From positions 1-64,000 of the forward strand of contig NZ_JAMXXK010000007.1 of assembly GCF_024129735.1 (NCBI RefSeq): DNA of 64,000 nucleotides, written 5' to 3'. The position numbers and the translations under genes are program-made. Positions 8,093 through 17,913 of the stretch are shown in pieces; position 1 is the first letter of the stretch; each line of letters opens with the position of its first letter. The DNA is from Acinetobacter lwoffii. GTDB lineage: Bacteria; Pseudomonadota; Gammaproteobacteria; Pseudomonadales; Moraxellaceae. A model generated the notes under the pieces. That model was not told the DNA's origin and did not search any database. It saw only the letters and a program-made list of their open reading frames with translations.

Positions 8093-11000
8093 TTAATGCT
8101 TAATGATCTTAGTAAAACTTTCAAGTGAATCAAATGTGGAATCAACTAATTCCCAGGTTTTTTGATCTTCAAAGAAGCCTTCTGAACCAGTATCGACATT
8201 AGGGAATAAAGCTGATTTTTCCACTACTTTTGGTTTAAGCATGCCATTGGCATTTAAGACCATATTGATCTTTGACCAATCATCAAAAAAGTATTCTTGA
8301 AGCTGTGGAATAATCCTCTGCTTAAAAATATCTGCGAGATTTTGCAAGGTTGGCTGATCTTTCAATGACATGAAATTAGCATGACCAATGCAATGATCAC
8401 GATCCAGCAGGACTTCAATACGTTGATTAATGACCGTTAGTAACTGTTGAACATCTACGTCTTCGACATTCACATCATTTAGTAATTCTGGCTTTGGAGG
8501 CATTTCAATAAAGGTAAAGCGACGGCGCAAGGCAATATCTAAACCTGTTAAAGAGCGATCAGATGAGTTCATCGTCCCAATCAGATAAACATTATCAGGC
8601 ACACAAAATTCTTTTTTAGAATATGGCAAAGTTACAGATAAAGCTTCATCTGCTCCTTCACGTTTTGAATCTTCAATTAAAGTAATCAATTCACCAAAGA
8701 TACGTGAAATATTACCTCGGTTGATTTCATCAACAATCAATACATATTTATTTTCTAAGTTACTTGAATGCTTAGCTTCTGGCTGTAACAAAGCTGATAG
8801 CTTCGATTTATCAACAGCATTTTCTAAGTTATAGACTGTTGATTGAGAGAAAATTTTCTTAAAGTAATCCTCATTTTTCAAACTTGGTGAAAAAGTTTTT
8901 AGCCAATTGACCTTTCTGAGCTGATGATATCCAAACTCCTGATTTTCATCATACTCATAATTCCCTGTAACCTCAGCAATTGCTCTAAACTTCAAATTCC
9001 CATCAGTAATAACGACTAAATCACCATTCTGAATTTTATTCTTGAAAGTATTCACATAACCAGCAGCTGTATCTTCACTGTCTTTAGGATAATTAACTTC
9101 AGCTAATTTACTCTTGATGAACTGTATATTTTCGCACTTACTAAAATTAACTGCATCCCCCCATCCTAGCAGAATGACATTATTGTCTAAACAAGAGCGG
9201 TACAGGTCATCTTCAATCCCTGCTTTCCCCAAAGACATCTTCCAGACTTTTTTATTTGATAGGTCAATTTCATCTTCAATATTGGATTGAACATTTCCTT
9301 TAGCCAACTCAACGATTTCTTTAAATACCCCTGCTTTAACCGGATATTTTAAATTTCCTTTATCATCCGTTTCAGCACGAATCCCTTCTACAAAATCTTC
9401 ATAGCTAAAGCTTTGATGAAAGGTGACAAATTTGATTTGCCCTTGAGATTTATATTCATCAAACCGTTTTTTGAGCACCGTGCGATCTTCATCCTCTAAT
9501 GATTCAAGGGTTTTATTTTCAATAATGGATAGTGCATGGTTGATTGTATGAAATGTCTTACCTGTACCTGCAGCGCCAAATAAGATACGGTTTAAAGGTT
9601 GTTGAGTCATGACTTCATCCATTAATTCTTCAGTTTGCTGTTTCTTTTGTTTGTTATCCAGGTAGCCTTTTCTTACCATCGCAAAAAGCTTTTCTACATA
9701 AGGGAAAAATTGCTGTTCTCCCTTATCAGCCAATAAAAGAGGTAAAAACTCTGGAAGTGGTAATTTAGGGTATAGATGATCATAGCCAATACGTTTTGTA
9801 TTCACTTTACTCACAATTGGAATGATGAAAGGATCGTTAAAATCCTGATATAAAAATGCAATCGTCCACTTCAGTCCTTTAGTAAACTGAATTTGGTCAA
9901 TTGCCTTTAAGTCACGGCGCTGAGCTGCATCTACAATCTCAAGTATTTCTTGCTTGAGTGTTTCAAATGCGAGACTTGCATCATCCCCAAGCCGTTTATT
10001 CCATGAATACGGCTTTTCATTATGATATTTGTCGTTATTTCCTAGGCCTATAGGCTCCCAAATATCAAAATAACAAGCAAAGGTAGGATCGCCTTGTGTT
10101 GGATCAAAGCTGTCAATTTGCGTAATAAAACATTCTTTATTTTTAGCTTGGTGGTAGTGCTCAAGTGTAAGGTCTTTTAAACGGTCTATTGGCCAAAACT
10201 TTAAAAATTCCTTTACTTTGCGCTCAAGCACCGTAGCGTGAGATTGATGTATTTCTTGTTCATACCAATCACAGAATTCCTCAAGTTCTTGAGCCGATTC
10301 TATCTCGATATAATAAGCTCTATTACCTAACCACAAGTTTTTACTTTGTGATTTTAATCCACTATGCCGCCCATCATGCTCAGAGTATTTTCCGTTAGGA
10401 ACTTCTTTCGTGGATTTGAATTGAAATCTATAATCCGTACAACCTTCAGGATCTATTTCAATAAAGAAACTTGCTTTTGAACCCGTCAGCACCAATGCAA
10501 TTTCACGTCCAACCTCATTGGTAACAACAGTCATCTTTTGACGACTGATATATTGATCAGGATATTTTGCATTTAAAATTTCATCTGCTTCTGTTGGTGT
10601 CAGATAGGTCTGCTTAGGATGAGCCTCTATATACTCTTGAACCAATTGATTGCCATATTCGAGTAAAGACATTTCCCCTTTGGCATTTATCAAATGCTGA
10701 TAGGCTTCAGCATAGTTAAATTTCTTATTCTCAGTCAGAAAATCCAGCATTGTTTTTGAAAAAATTGAAATAATTTTTGGTTGCTGTTGATTTTGATATA
10801 AGAAGGCAATCTTCCACTTAACGACAGGTGAAAAATCTAGTGCATCAATTGCTTCTAAATTACCAGCTTGTGCATATTCAATGGTTTCAATAACTCGCTT
10901 CTTTACCTCTAAAAAAGCTTGTTCTTTGGTTGAACCATATTTTTCTAACCATGCATAACCATCTTGATAGATTTTTCCTTTGCCATCTTGCTTATCTTCA

Positions 11001-11221
11001 GTCGCGCTGCGGTGATAAATACCAAATTTAAATGCCGAACCGCCTAAAATATTAGCAATTGGTTTAGTCTCACGTTCCAGCCAATAGGTGAAATTGTCTT
11101 TATTTCCAGCTTGAGAATATGCTTCGAGTGTCATGTTCCTAACTCTTTCGACTGGCCAAAGTGCTAAAAATTGATCCCAAAGTAATAGTTGCTGTTGCTC
11201 TACTGACACGTTATGCCCCAA
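8093..11221 (-). CDS. mcrB: McrB, AAA+ GTPase of McrBC, with a doubled N-terminus and an inserted domain
   Basis: At 1042 residues this is over twice the length of E. coli McrB (about 460). Walker A GAAGTGKT is near residue 547, Walker B VLIVDEINRG near 827, and the sensor region GTMNSSDRSLTGLDIALRRRF follows. The N-terminus has two related blocks: about 11-165 (LALWPVERVRNMTLEAY) and about 345-500 (LKFWPIDRLKDLTLEHY). Each holds a W-K-I-A-F-L-Y-Q strand and may recognise modified DNA. Between the Walker motifs, about 658-775 hold an extra domain (ILLGWGDAVNFS ... GDLVVITDGNLKFRAIAEVTG) that looks like an EVE/PUA-type fold. The start at 11221 follows the broken small ORF. Confidence 0.88.
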   Translation of the reverse strand: MGHNVSVEQQQLLLWDQFLALWPVERVRNMTLEAYSQAGNKDNFTYWLERETKPIANILGGSAFKFGIYHRSATEDKQDGKGKIYQDGYAWLEKYGSTKEQAFLEVKKRVIETIEYAQAGNLEAIDALDFSPVVKWKIAFLYQNQQQPKIISIFSKTMLDFLTENKKFNYAEAYQHLINAKGEMSLLEYGNQLVQEYIEAHPKQTYLTPTEADEILNAKYPDQYISRQKMTVVTNEVGREIALVLTGSKASFFIEIDPEGCTDYRFQFKSTKEVPNGKYSEHDGRHSGLKSQSKNLWLGNRAYYIEIESAQELEEFCDWYEQEIHQSHATVLERKVKEFLKFWPIDRLKDLTLEHYHQAKNKECFITQIDSFDPTQGDPTFACYFDIWEPIGLGNNDKYHNEKPYSWNKRLGDDASLAFETLKQEILEIVDAAQRRDLKAIDQIQFTKGLKWTIAFLYQDFNDPFIIPIVSKVNTKRIGYDHLYPKLPLPEFLPLLLADKGEQQFFPYVEKLFAMVRKGYLDNKQKKQQTEELMDEVMTQQPLNRILFGAAGTGKTFHTINHALSIIENKTLESLEDEDRTVLKKRFDEYKSQGQIKFVTFHQSFSYEDFVEGIRAETDDKGNLKYPVKAGVFKEIVELAKGNVQSNIEDEIDLSNKKVWKMSLGKAGIEDDLYRSCLDNNVILLGWGDAVNFSKCENIQFIKSKLAEVNYPKDSEDTAAGYVNTFKNKIQNGDLVVITDGNLKFRAIAEVTGNYEYDENQEFGYHQLRKVNWLKTFSPSLKNEDYFKKIFSQSTVYNLENAVDKSKLSALLQPEAKHSSNLENKYVLIVDEINRGNISRIFGELITLIEDSKREGADEALSVTLPYSKKEFCVPDNVYLIGTMNSSDRSLTGLDIALRRRFTFIEMPPKPELLNDVNVEDVDVQQLLTVINQRIEVLLDRDHCIGHANFMSLKDQPTLQNLADIFKQRIIPQLQEYFFDDWSKINMVLNANGMLKPKVVEKSALFPNVDTGSEGFFEDQKTWELVDSTFDSLESFTKIIKH

Positions 11222-11260
11222 ATATCTTTTAATGAAATGAATACTGATCAGAATATTACT

Positions 11261-11497
11261 TTATAGCTTCCGCCAAGCCCCAGCCAATGCTACCCAAGCT
11301 TTACTTTCTTTTACCCAAATACGTCTGCAAAACTCCGTCAGGTCATAAAATTACTGGTCTGTTTCTTTTAAGATACCGTAAAGCCTAATGTATCCATCGT
11401 ATATACGACCCACCACATCTAAAATTCTTTCTGCAAGTACATGATGTTTATCTGTGAATTACTGTGCTCTGACAGTTTTAATCCCATTTTGATTCAT
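11261..11497 (-). pseudogene. Small ORF with two in-frame TAA codons, upstream of mcrB
   Basis: From ATG 11497 to a TAA at 11261-11263 one frame of 79 codons reads as convincing protein, broken only by TAA at codon 13 (11459-11461) and codon 49 (11351-11353). The pieces are MNQNGIKTVRAQ, then a helical block with HHVLAERILDVVGRIYDGY, then FYDLTEFCRRIWVKESK ending WVALAGAWRKL. Both stops follow CAG and precede TT (CAG-TAA-TTC and CAG-TAA-TTT). No frameshift is needed. It may be a small gene killed by two nonsense changes. I do not recognise the protein. It lies between orf262 and mcrB on their strand. Confidence 0.5.
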
Positions 11498-11605
11498 AGT
11501 TTTTATCTCTTTATAGCCAAGTTTTTACCCCTGATTTAATTAAAACCTTCAACAATGCACAAAAAGCCAGGTACATCACCTAGCTTTTTGTTGCTAACCA
11601 TTGAT

Positions 11606-12394
11606 TTAAGACTTCTGTTCAAGTTTTAATGAATCACCACCACCAATCTGTGCCGTAGCATTATAAGGAAGCTGTGAATTCACCTGCATCACTTGCTCGA
11701 TATGCTCAATACGCTTTGAAATAACAGTATCAATGTGATGTTGCATTTTCTCTTTACTGGCAACCACTGATGCAACCACAATCTGACAACGTGTATTTAA
11801 GTTCTTAAGCTGTTCGGTTTTGAAGTCAAAATGCTTTGCCATTTCACGATCAATCCCACTCATATAAAGCTTTCGACTATCCGACCCCTCTGGGAATTTA
11901 TCCGCTAGTTCTAGCATCTGTGGAACTTTAGCAAACATGAAATCATCATTATCCATGTCTTTACTTAAATCAGCATACATCGATTCAACTTTCTGAATTT
12001 GCTCTTGGCTACCGTTCTCCAATAGAACCAAGCGCTCTTCCGCTAAATGATTCACCTCTTTAAGCATTTGCATCATTGAACCTTGCATCGCTTGAAAACC
12101 TTTACATCGTGCTTCAATCATCACTGCTTCAAGACGTGCATTTACTTCCATCAACTCAAGCTGAGCATTTTTGACGAGCTCAACACGTTCATTTGCAAGT
12201 TTAGCAGCTTCAATTTTATCTGGATCATAGTTAGTTACTGTCGAACTCGTAGATGTAGATGTGGAATATGAACCACCACCATAATCACGATCCCTCCCTC
12301 CATTACCACTACCTGATGCAGCACCCCCCAAAAAGCTTCCTACTGCACTTGCAGCCTTACTAACAAAGCCACCAATAGAACTAAACAACCCCAT
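11606..12394 (-). CDS. orf262: Gly-rich N-terminus plus coiled-coil protein, unknown
   Basis: A 262-residue protein. Residues 1-30 are small and hydrophobic with GG pairs (GLFSSIGGFVSKAASAVGSF), like an amphipathic membrane-active segment. A Gly/Ser/Thr-rich linker to about 55 follows, then a long helical, coiled-coil-like body with many Glu, Gln, Met and Leu, and no catalytic motif. It starts 13 bases after the stop of orf727, so the two are likely made together from one message. Placement between hsdR and mcrB in a defence cluster suggests a defence or accessory role. This is inference from context only; I do not know the family. Confidence 0.65.
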   Translation of the reverse strand: MGLFSSIGGFVSKAASAVGSFLGGAASGSGNGGRDRDYGGGSYSTSTSTSSTVTNYDPDKIEAAKLANERVELVKNAQLELMEVNARLEAVMIEARCKGFQAMQGSMMQMLKEVNHLAEERLVLLENGSQEQIQKVESMYADLSKDMDNDDFMFAKVPQMLELADKFPEGSDSRKLYMSGIDREMAKHFDFKTEQLKNLNTRCQIVVASVVASKEKMQHHIDTVISKRIEHIEQVMQVNSQLPYNATAQIGGGDSLKLEQKS

Positions 12395-12407
12395 TATAAT
12401 TCCCCTC

Positions 12408-14591
12408 TTATTTCATTAATGCTTTACGCATTTTAAATATCAATGTATTTACGTCTTTTTCTCGTTGTGCCAATGCTTCGCTATAGCTTTGCGCATCCTG
12501 CAAACATGCTGCTAAGTTCTGTTGTTGCACTTTACGTAATTCTTCACTCATGATTTGAACAATATCATCACGTTCAATTAGCTGTTCTTTAGCTACAAAT
12601 TCTGTAATTTCATTTACTACGCCTTGTTGCCAAACCTCACTGAATCGTATAAGCCAAATCTTTTGCGCCGTTGTTTTAGTATTAAAGATGATCTTTTCCA
12701 ACTGTTGCATGAACTGGTGAACTAATTTTGTTAGCTCTTGTTCTTTTTCAAGCTTCTCTTGACGGTGCCCATTCGCTTGGAATGCATACGTCGTATGAAT
12801 ACCTAAACGTTTTTGTAGATAGAACTGGTCCAATCCTGATTGATACTGTTCAATACATGGCAATACATCAAGAACAGTTTGTTCATCTATGATTTTATTT
12901 AAGCCAGCATCCAACAAAGGCTGAATCTGTTTTAAAAGGGATAACCGTTCACTACGCCATTCAGCAAACCACTTCGTGATTTCTTCAGCTTCAATGCTAT
13001 TGTCTAGACCAATCTGCATTAGGTCTTGCTGATATTTATCAATGAGAATGAAATAGTCTTCTGCTGATTTGCGCAGAACACCTACAACTACCTTTACAAA
13101 ATCAAGTGACTGATCCAGCCATTCCATTTCTTTCAATGTCTTGGTGCAAAGTGTTGCGGTGTGTTCTGCAAGCAATTCAAAGCTTGGACGTATTTGTTGT
13201 TCAAGCTGAGCTAGTCCAATCAAGGTATTCGTCTGTTCTAAATTAGAAGATATCTGCTTAGCTTCTGATAAAAGGTTAATTAAATGAGAGCGCAACGGCG
13301 TTAAACCTAGATCAAGACGTTTTTTAAGGTGTTGTAGTTGTGCTTCAAGCAACTGCTTTTCTTCAGGGGTCACATTAATACTTACAGGTAGCTTTTTATC
13401 TAACTCTTGATTGAGTTCAACTGTATTTTTAACGAGGTTGAGATGCCCATTTTCCCACTCATCAATACGGTTTAATAAAGTATTAATCCATTTCTGGCTC
13501 GCTTGGCTATACTGCCAGACAGATTTTTGAACTATATCTAAGTCGTAATTATTTAGATCTAGGCGATAGTTAAAGTCTGATGTAATTACCTTAATAGGTG
13601 CTGGAGCAGGTATATCTGCAAGTTGTGATTCCAAGCTAACTAGCTGTTTTTGTATTTGTATCCGTTGGTAATAGGCATCAAAGATACGGTTATATTCATC
13701 ACATTGCTTTTGAGCTTCATCAAAACGGTGTTGAAAATTAGCATCATCATGTAATGCCTCTATAAAAGGCTCAAAATTAGGTATCCAGTCTTGCTCAATA
13801 AAAAAATTTAAAATACCTTTTGCCTTTTCATTTGGAGAAAAGCGCAAATAATTTAAAGCAAGCGCTGGCGTAGAGAAAATTGATAACGTAGGGAAAGTCA
13901 TTAAAGCTTCGGGCTGCGTAGGGAAATACCCTGTGTTATACTTTTTGCTCTTATTGCTAAACTCTTTATAACAACCATATGATGGTGAATCTTTATCATC
14001 ATACACATAAATATTAACTGCTTTATTTCCTGCAAATTTAAAAGGATATCTATTTATGATAGACTTATCTAACCTATAATAACGCTCCCATAACAATGGA
14101 TAAAAATCTGAATCCTTATAATTAATCTTATCTAATGAAGTCCATTTACCGAGCCCAATATTTCCTGGAGCATAGTTAAGCTTTTCTTTTCTCCAATTGT
14201 TGTATTGAATATGTGGAACATATTCAAAATTTGGAAACAATAACCCTGTTTTACTGTCCAATAGTATTTCTGGTTTATTTTTAAAACTATACCATCCCTG
14301 TTTACTAATTGCTTCCAACAAAGTTTTCTCAGCACCCCCATTAAAATTTTTTAATTGCGGCTCCAGTTGCTCGAGTTTAAATTGAGCCTGTTTTAACAAT
14401 GATTGTTGTTTTACTTTTTCTAATTGAAGCTGATTAAGATGTTCAACGACTTCTGGAGAACTTTCATCAAAAAGCTTAAATTGCAGGTCTTTAAGCCTTT
14501 TTAGTAATATTTCTCTTTGTTGTACTAGAGTTTCTCTTTCTTCATGATTAATCTTAGAAGCTGTATTCACATTACCCTCTTTATATTTCAT
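12408..14591 (-). CDS. orf727: long coiled-coil protein with a central compact domain, unknown
   Basis: The 727-residue protein has an N-terminal coiled coil (about 15-90), then a compact aromatic-rich domain (about 100-260) containing KPEILLDSKTGLLFPN, which faintly recalls the D-x-x-TGL-x-W signature of DUF1566/Lcl-type domains, and then long helical stretches to the end. No Walker motif or nuclease motif is seen. It begins 33 bases after hsdR and ends 13 bases before orf262. The ATG at 14591 has no good ribosome site; a GTG at 14570, after AGAGGG, may be the true start. Function is unknown. Confidence 0.65.
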   Translation of the reverse strand: MKYKEGNVNTASKINHEERETLVQQREILLKRLKDLQFKLFDESSPEVVEHLNQLQLEKVKQQSLLKQAQFKLEQLEPQLKNFNGGAEKTLLEAISKQGWYSFKNKPEILLDSKTGLLFPNFEYVPHIQYNNWRKEKLNYAPGNIGLGKWTSLDKINYKDSDFYPLLWERYYRLDKSIINRYPFKFAGNKAVNIYVYDDKDSPSYGCYKEFSNKSKKYNTGYFPTQPEALMTFPTLSIFSTPALALNYLRFSPNEKAKGILNFFIEQDWIPNFEPFIEALHDDANFQHRFDEAQKQCDEYNRIFDAYYQRIQIQKQLVSLESQLADIPAPAPIKVITSDFNYRLDLNNYDLDIVQKSVWQYSQASQKWINTLLNRIDEWENGHLNLVKNTVELNQELDKKLPVSINVTPEEKQLLEAQLQHLKKRLDLGLTPLRSHLINLLSEAKQISSNLEQTNTLIGLAQLEQQIRPSFELLAEHTATLCTKTLKEMEWLDQSLDFVKVVVGVLRKSAEDYFILIDKYQQDLMQIGLDNSIEAEEITKWFAEWRSERLSLLKQIQPLLDAGLNKIIDEQTVLDVLPCIEQYQSGLDQFYLQKRLGIHTTYAFQANGHRQEKLEKEQELTKLVHQFMQQLEKIIFNTKTTAQKIWLIRFSEVWQQGVVNEITEFVAKEQLIERDDIVQIMSEELRKVQQQNLAACLQDAQSYSEALAQREKDVNTLIFKMRKALMK

Positions 14592-14624
14592 TCAATCTTT
14601 ATAAAAAATTTGTTGTTAAAAAAC

Positions 14625-17600
14625 CTAACGTTGTCTACTCACCAACACATCATAAATAATATGCGCAAATTGCTTCATCTTCGCAGGATCACTCATCAAC
14701 TGTGTCATTTGCTCCATATGCGCTGCATTACTATCCAATACGGCGTCATCAAGCGCCGTATCAAACTCTCCCAGCATCGCCTGTTCACGGGTATTGTTTT
14801 GGATCTGCTTCATCATGCGTGTGTTCTCAGACATCTTATCTGCGACGGTATGCACATAATTAATCATGTCTTTATCGGTCAGCTTATCCGTGATAAAGAT
14901 CTCATTCACACGGCTTAAAATCACCGACAGGAAGTCTTCTTTCTTGTCTTTCGCCTTGGCTGTACCCAAATCATTCCCAGGCTCCAATTTATGCTCAGTA
15001 CTGTCTGCTTTAAGCTGAATATCCTGCTGACGAAGCTTAGACAAGCGGTAATGGCTCATTGCTACATTACTCAGATCAATTTCATCTTCGTCCGCAGCTT
15101 GTTCACGCAGCATCGGGCGTAAGTTACGCGCAAAAAGACTGAGCTTCTCAAGTTCTTGATCATCATATTCCACGATTTGAGACATAAATTCATAGAAACG
15201 GGTGAAACTGCCTAAATCCTTTTTGAAGATTTCCAGAGCATCACGCGCTTTCTTCGCTTCTGCAAATTCATTTTCAGCATTGGCAATCAATACGGCGTCA
15301 CCTGTCTGCTTACAGCGCTCTAAACGGTTCTTGGTAACGTCATAATCATTGATGGCTTGTTTATAACGGTGCTGCCAGCGTTGTAAAGCGGGCTTACAGA
15401 TGTTCGCGAGGGCTGCACTGGATTTATTTTTGCTGTAGAAGGCCTCAACGAACTGTTCTACCTCAGTCCAGAGGAAAATACCTGCGGCTTTCAGCTTTTC
15501 AAACAGATCATAAACCTGATCGGGATTGGATACATCCGCCAGTTCTGCCGTTTGATAATACGGTTGGAAAGCATCGAGAATGTCTTGTGGATCGTTAAAG
15601 AAGTCGAGCACAAAGGTGCCTGTTTCAGCTTTCGCAGGATAGGTCCGGTTTAAACGCGATAAGGTCTGTACGCATTCCACGCCACCCAATTTCTTATCGA
15701 CATACATTGCACACAGTTTTGGCTGGTCAAAGCCGGTCTGGAATTTATTCGCCACAATCATCACCTGAAAGTCATCGCTATCAAATGCCTTACGCATCTC
15801 ACGACCTTTCATATTCGGGTTCATATTGCTTTCAGTAAATTTCTGACCTAACAGATGACTACTGTCTGCATCATTGGCATTAAATTCTACATCGCCTGAG
15901 AATGCCACCATGGCTTGAATGTTGGCATAGTTCTGTTCAGCAATGTATTTATCAAAGGCTTGTTTATAGCGTACCGCTTCTTTACGAGAACTGGTCACCA
16001 CCATGGCTTTGGCTTGTCCACCGAGCAAGCCCATAATATTCTTCTTGAAATGCTCAATGATGATATGCACTTTTTGCGAGATATTATGGTCGTGTAAGCG
16101 TACCCACTGATTCAGCTTGGTCTTGGCTTTCTTGGCATCGACCTGAGCATCTTTTTCTTCGATCTTCTGCTTGAGCTTATAGATCACTTTATAGTTGGTG
16201 TAATTCTTCAGCACATCCAGAATAAAGCCTTCTTCAATCGCTTGGCGCATTGAATAGACATGATATGCCACAGGAATATTGGTTTTAGACGGCGGCATGC
16301 TTGGATCGGGCAAACGTCCAAACAGTTGTAAGGTTTTATCCTTTGGGGTTGCGGTAAAGGCATAGAAGCTTAGGTTTGCACTGCCCTTACGTGATGCCAT
16401 CACTGCATCGAGTACATCTTCAGAAGAAAGCTGTTCATCTTCATCACGCTCTTCAATCATCAAAGTTTCTTTGAGCTGACGCGCCGTGGAACCGCTTTGG
16501 GATGAATGGGCTTCATCGGCAATGACGGCGTATTTACGTTCTTTTAAACTGGTGCTGTTTTCAATCGCACGCAGTACAAACGGGAAGGTCTGAATGGTGA
16601 CGATGATAATCGGCTGGGCCATTTCCAAGGCTTTGGCCAGTTTCTCGGATTTAGAGCCATCACCTTCTTTATTGTTAATCCGCCCCACCACGCCATCGGC
16701 ATGTTCAAACTGGTAGATAGTATCCTGAAGCTGTGCATCCAGAATGGTTCGGTCTGTCACCACAATCACCGAATCAAACATCTTTTTATTATTGGCATCG
16801 TAGAGACTAGAAAGCTGATGCGCCGTCCATGCAATCGAGTTGGATTTACCCGAACCGGCACTGTGCTGAATGAGGTATTTTTGCCCTGTGCCTTCTGCCA
16901 ATGAATCTTGAACCAGGTTATTCACCACTTTCCATTGGTGATAACGGGGGAAGATCAGGCTTTCTTTTTTATATTTACGCCCTTCCCAGTCTTCCTTTTC
17001 TTCAATCTGTAAATGAATAAAGTTACCCAAAATATTCAGCAAGCTATCTGGGGTTAAGACTTCATTCCATAAATAGCCTGTGGCGTATTCGTTCACATCT
17101 TCAGGCACATCATTGCCTGCACCTTGATCTTTGGTGCCTTTGTTAAATGGCAGGAAGTAGGTGCTGTCACCATTCAAATGCGTCGCCATATAGACTTCAT
17201 ACTGACTGACGGCAAAATGCACCAATGCCCCACGCTTAAACATCAGCAAGGGTTCAGGCTTATTGGTTTCAGGGTCTTTGGGCAGTCGGGTTTTTCGGTA
17301 CTGTGTCATGGCATTTTGCACAGCCTGTTTAAATTCGGACTTGAGCTCCAGAGTTGCCACAGGAAAGCCGTTGATAAACAGCACCAGGTCGATGCGCCAT
17401 TTTTTGGCTTGTTTGCCAGTTGCCTCTAATTCAGCTTTGGATGTGTATGGGCTATACACCAGTTCAGGCACGACACGGCAGATATTTTGTTGGTAGCGTT
17501 GATTCAGTTCGGGGTTTAAGCCATGTTCAGGTTTAAACTGACAGAATGAGAAGCGTGTGCCGCGGGTTTTGATGCCATGACGTAGTATGCCCAATGTGCC

Positions 17601-17879
17601 ATAACTGCGGGATTCAACATCGGTGGCATTGATATCGGCTTTTTTAAGCTGAGCCACCACGGTATCTAAAAAATGGCGCTCGGTATCATTGGGGAAGATG
17701 TTTTTAAATTTCTGCCACTCGGCCTGTTGGGTCTTTTGTACAAAGTCGATTACGTCTTGTTCATACAGGGCTTTTTCACAATTGTAGCCTTGCCCAGAAC
17801 CCACAATCCAGCCATGCGATTGCATTTGCGCAATAATATCTTGCTGGAAGATAGTTTCTAAAGTTGCATCCGATCTCAT
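14625..17879 (-). CDS. hsdR: Type I restriction enzyme R subunit
   Basis: The 1084-residue protein is the motor and nuclease of the Type I complex. The N-terminal endonuclease part has a LELKSEFKQAV core (about residues 176-187). The SF2 motor shows Walker A SAGSGKSNS (about 340) and a DEAH-type box (ADEAHSSQSG, about 455), then FTATPKDKT and helicase motif VI region QTLSRLNRTYP. It translocates DNA and cuts when unmodified sites are found. It is separated from hsdS by the abiF-like gene and RNA, which is unusual, yet all lie on one strand. Length fits the family. Confidence 0.95.
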   Translation of the reverse strand: MRSDATLETIFQQDIIAQMQSHGWIVGSGQGYNCEKALYEQDVIDFVQKTQQAEWQKFKNIFPNDTERHFLDTVVAQLKKADINATDVESRSYGTLGILRHGIKTRGTRFSFCQFKPEHGLNPELNQRYQQNICRVVPELVYSPYTSKAELEATGKQAKKWRIDLVLFINGFPVATLELKSEFKQAVQNAMTQYRKTRLPKDPETNKPEPLLMFKRGALVHFAVSQYEVYMATHLNGDSTYFLPFNKGTKDQGAGNDVPEDVNEYATGYLWNEVLTPDSLLNILGNFIHLQIEEKEDWEGRKYKKESLIFPRYHQWKVVNNLVQDSLAEGTGQKYLIQHSAGSGKSNSIAWTAHQLSSLYDANNKKMFDSVIVVTDRTILDAQLQDTIYQFEHADGVVGRINNKEGDGSKSEKLAKALEMAQPIIIVTIQTFPFVLRAIENSTSLKERKYAVIADEAHSSQSGSTARQLKETLMIEERDEDEQLSSEDVLDAVMASRKGSANLSFYAFTATPKDKTLQLFGRLPDPSMPPSKTNIPVAYHVYSMRQAIEEGFILDVLKNYTNYKVIYKLKQKIEEKDAQVDAKKAKTKLNQWVRLHDHNISQKVHIIIEHFKKNIMGLLGGQAKAMVVTSSRKEAVRYKQAFDKYIAEQNYANIQAMVAFSGDVEFNANDADSSHLLGQKFTESNMNPNMKGREMRKAFDSDDFQVMIVANKFQTGFDQPKLCAMYVDKKLGGVECVQTLSRLNRTYPAKAETGTFVLDFFNDPQDILDAFQPYYQTAELADVSNPDQVYDLFEKLKAAGIFLWTEVEQFVEAFYSKNKSSAALANICKPALQRWQHRYKQAINDYDVTKNRLERCKQTGDAVLIANAENEFAEAKKARDALEIFKKDLGSFTRFYEFMSQIVEYDDQELEKLSLFARNLRPMLREQAADEDEIDLSNVAMSHYRLSKLRQQDIQLKADSTEHKLEPGNDLGTAKAKDKKEDFLSVILSRVNEIFITDKLTDKDMINYVHTVADKMSENTRMMKQIQNNTREQAMLGEFDTALDDAVLDSNAAHMEQMTQLMSDPAKMKQFAHIIYDVLVSRQR

Positions 17880-17913
17880 GTTTCCCCTCCCCCTAAATAC
17901 TCAAATTTCTTTA

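Noticed and set aside
14544..14918. Plus-strand frame of 124 residues over the end of hsdR
   Set aside because: It is a shadow of hsdR and the orf727 start region, with His/Ile-rich composition and no family match.
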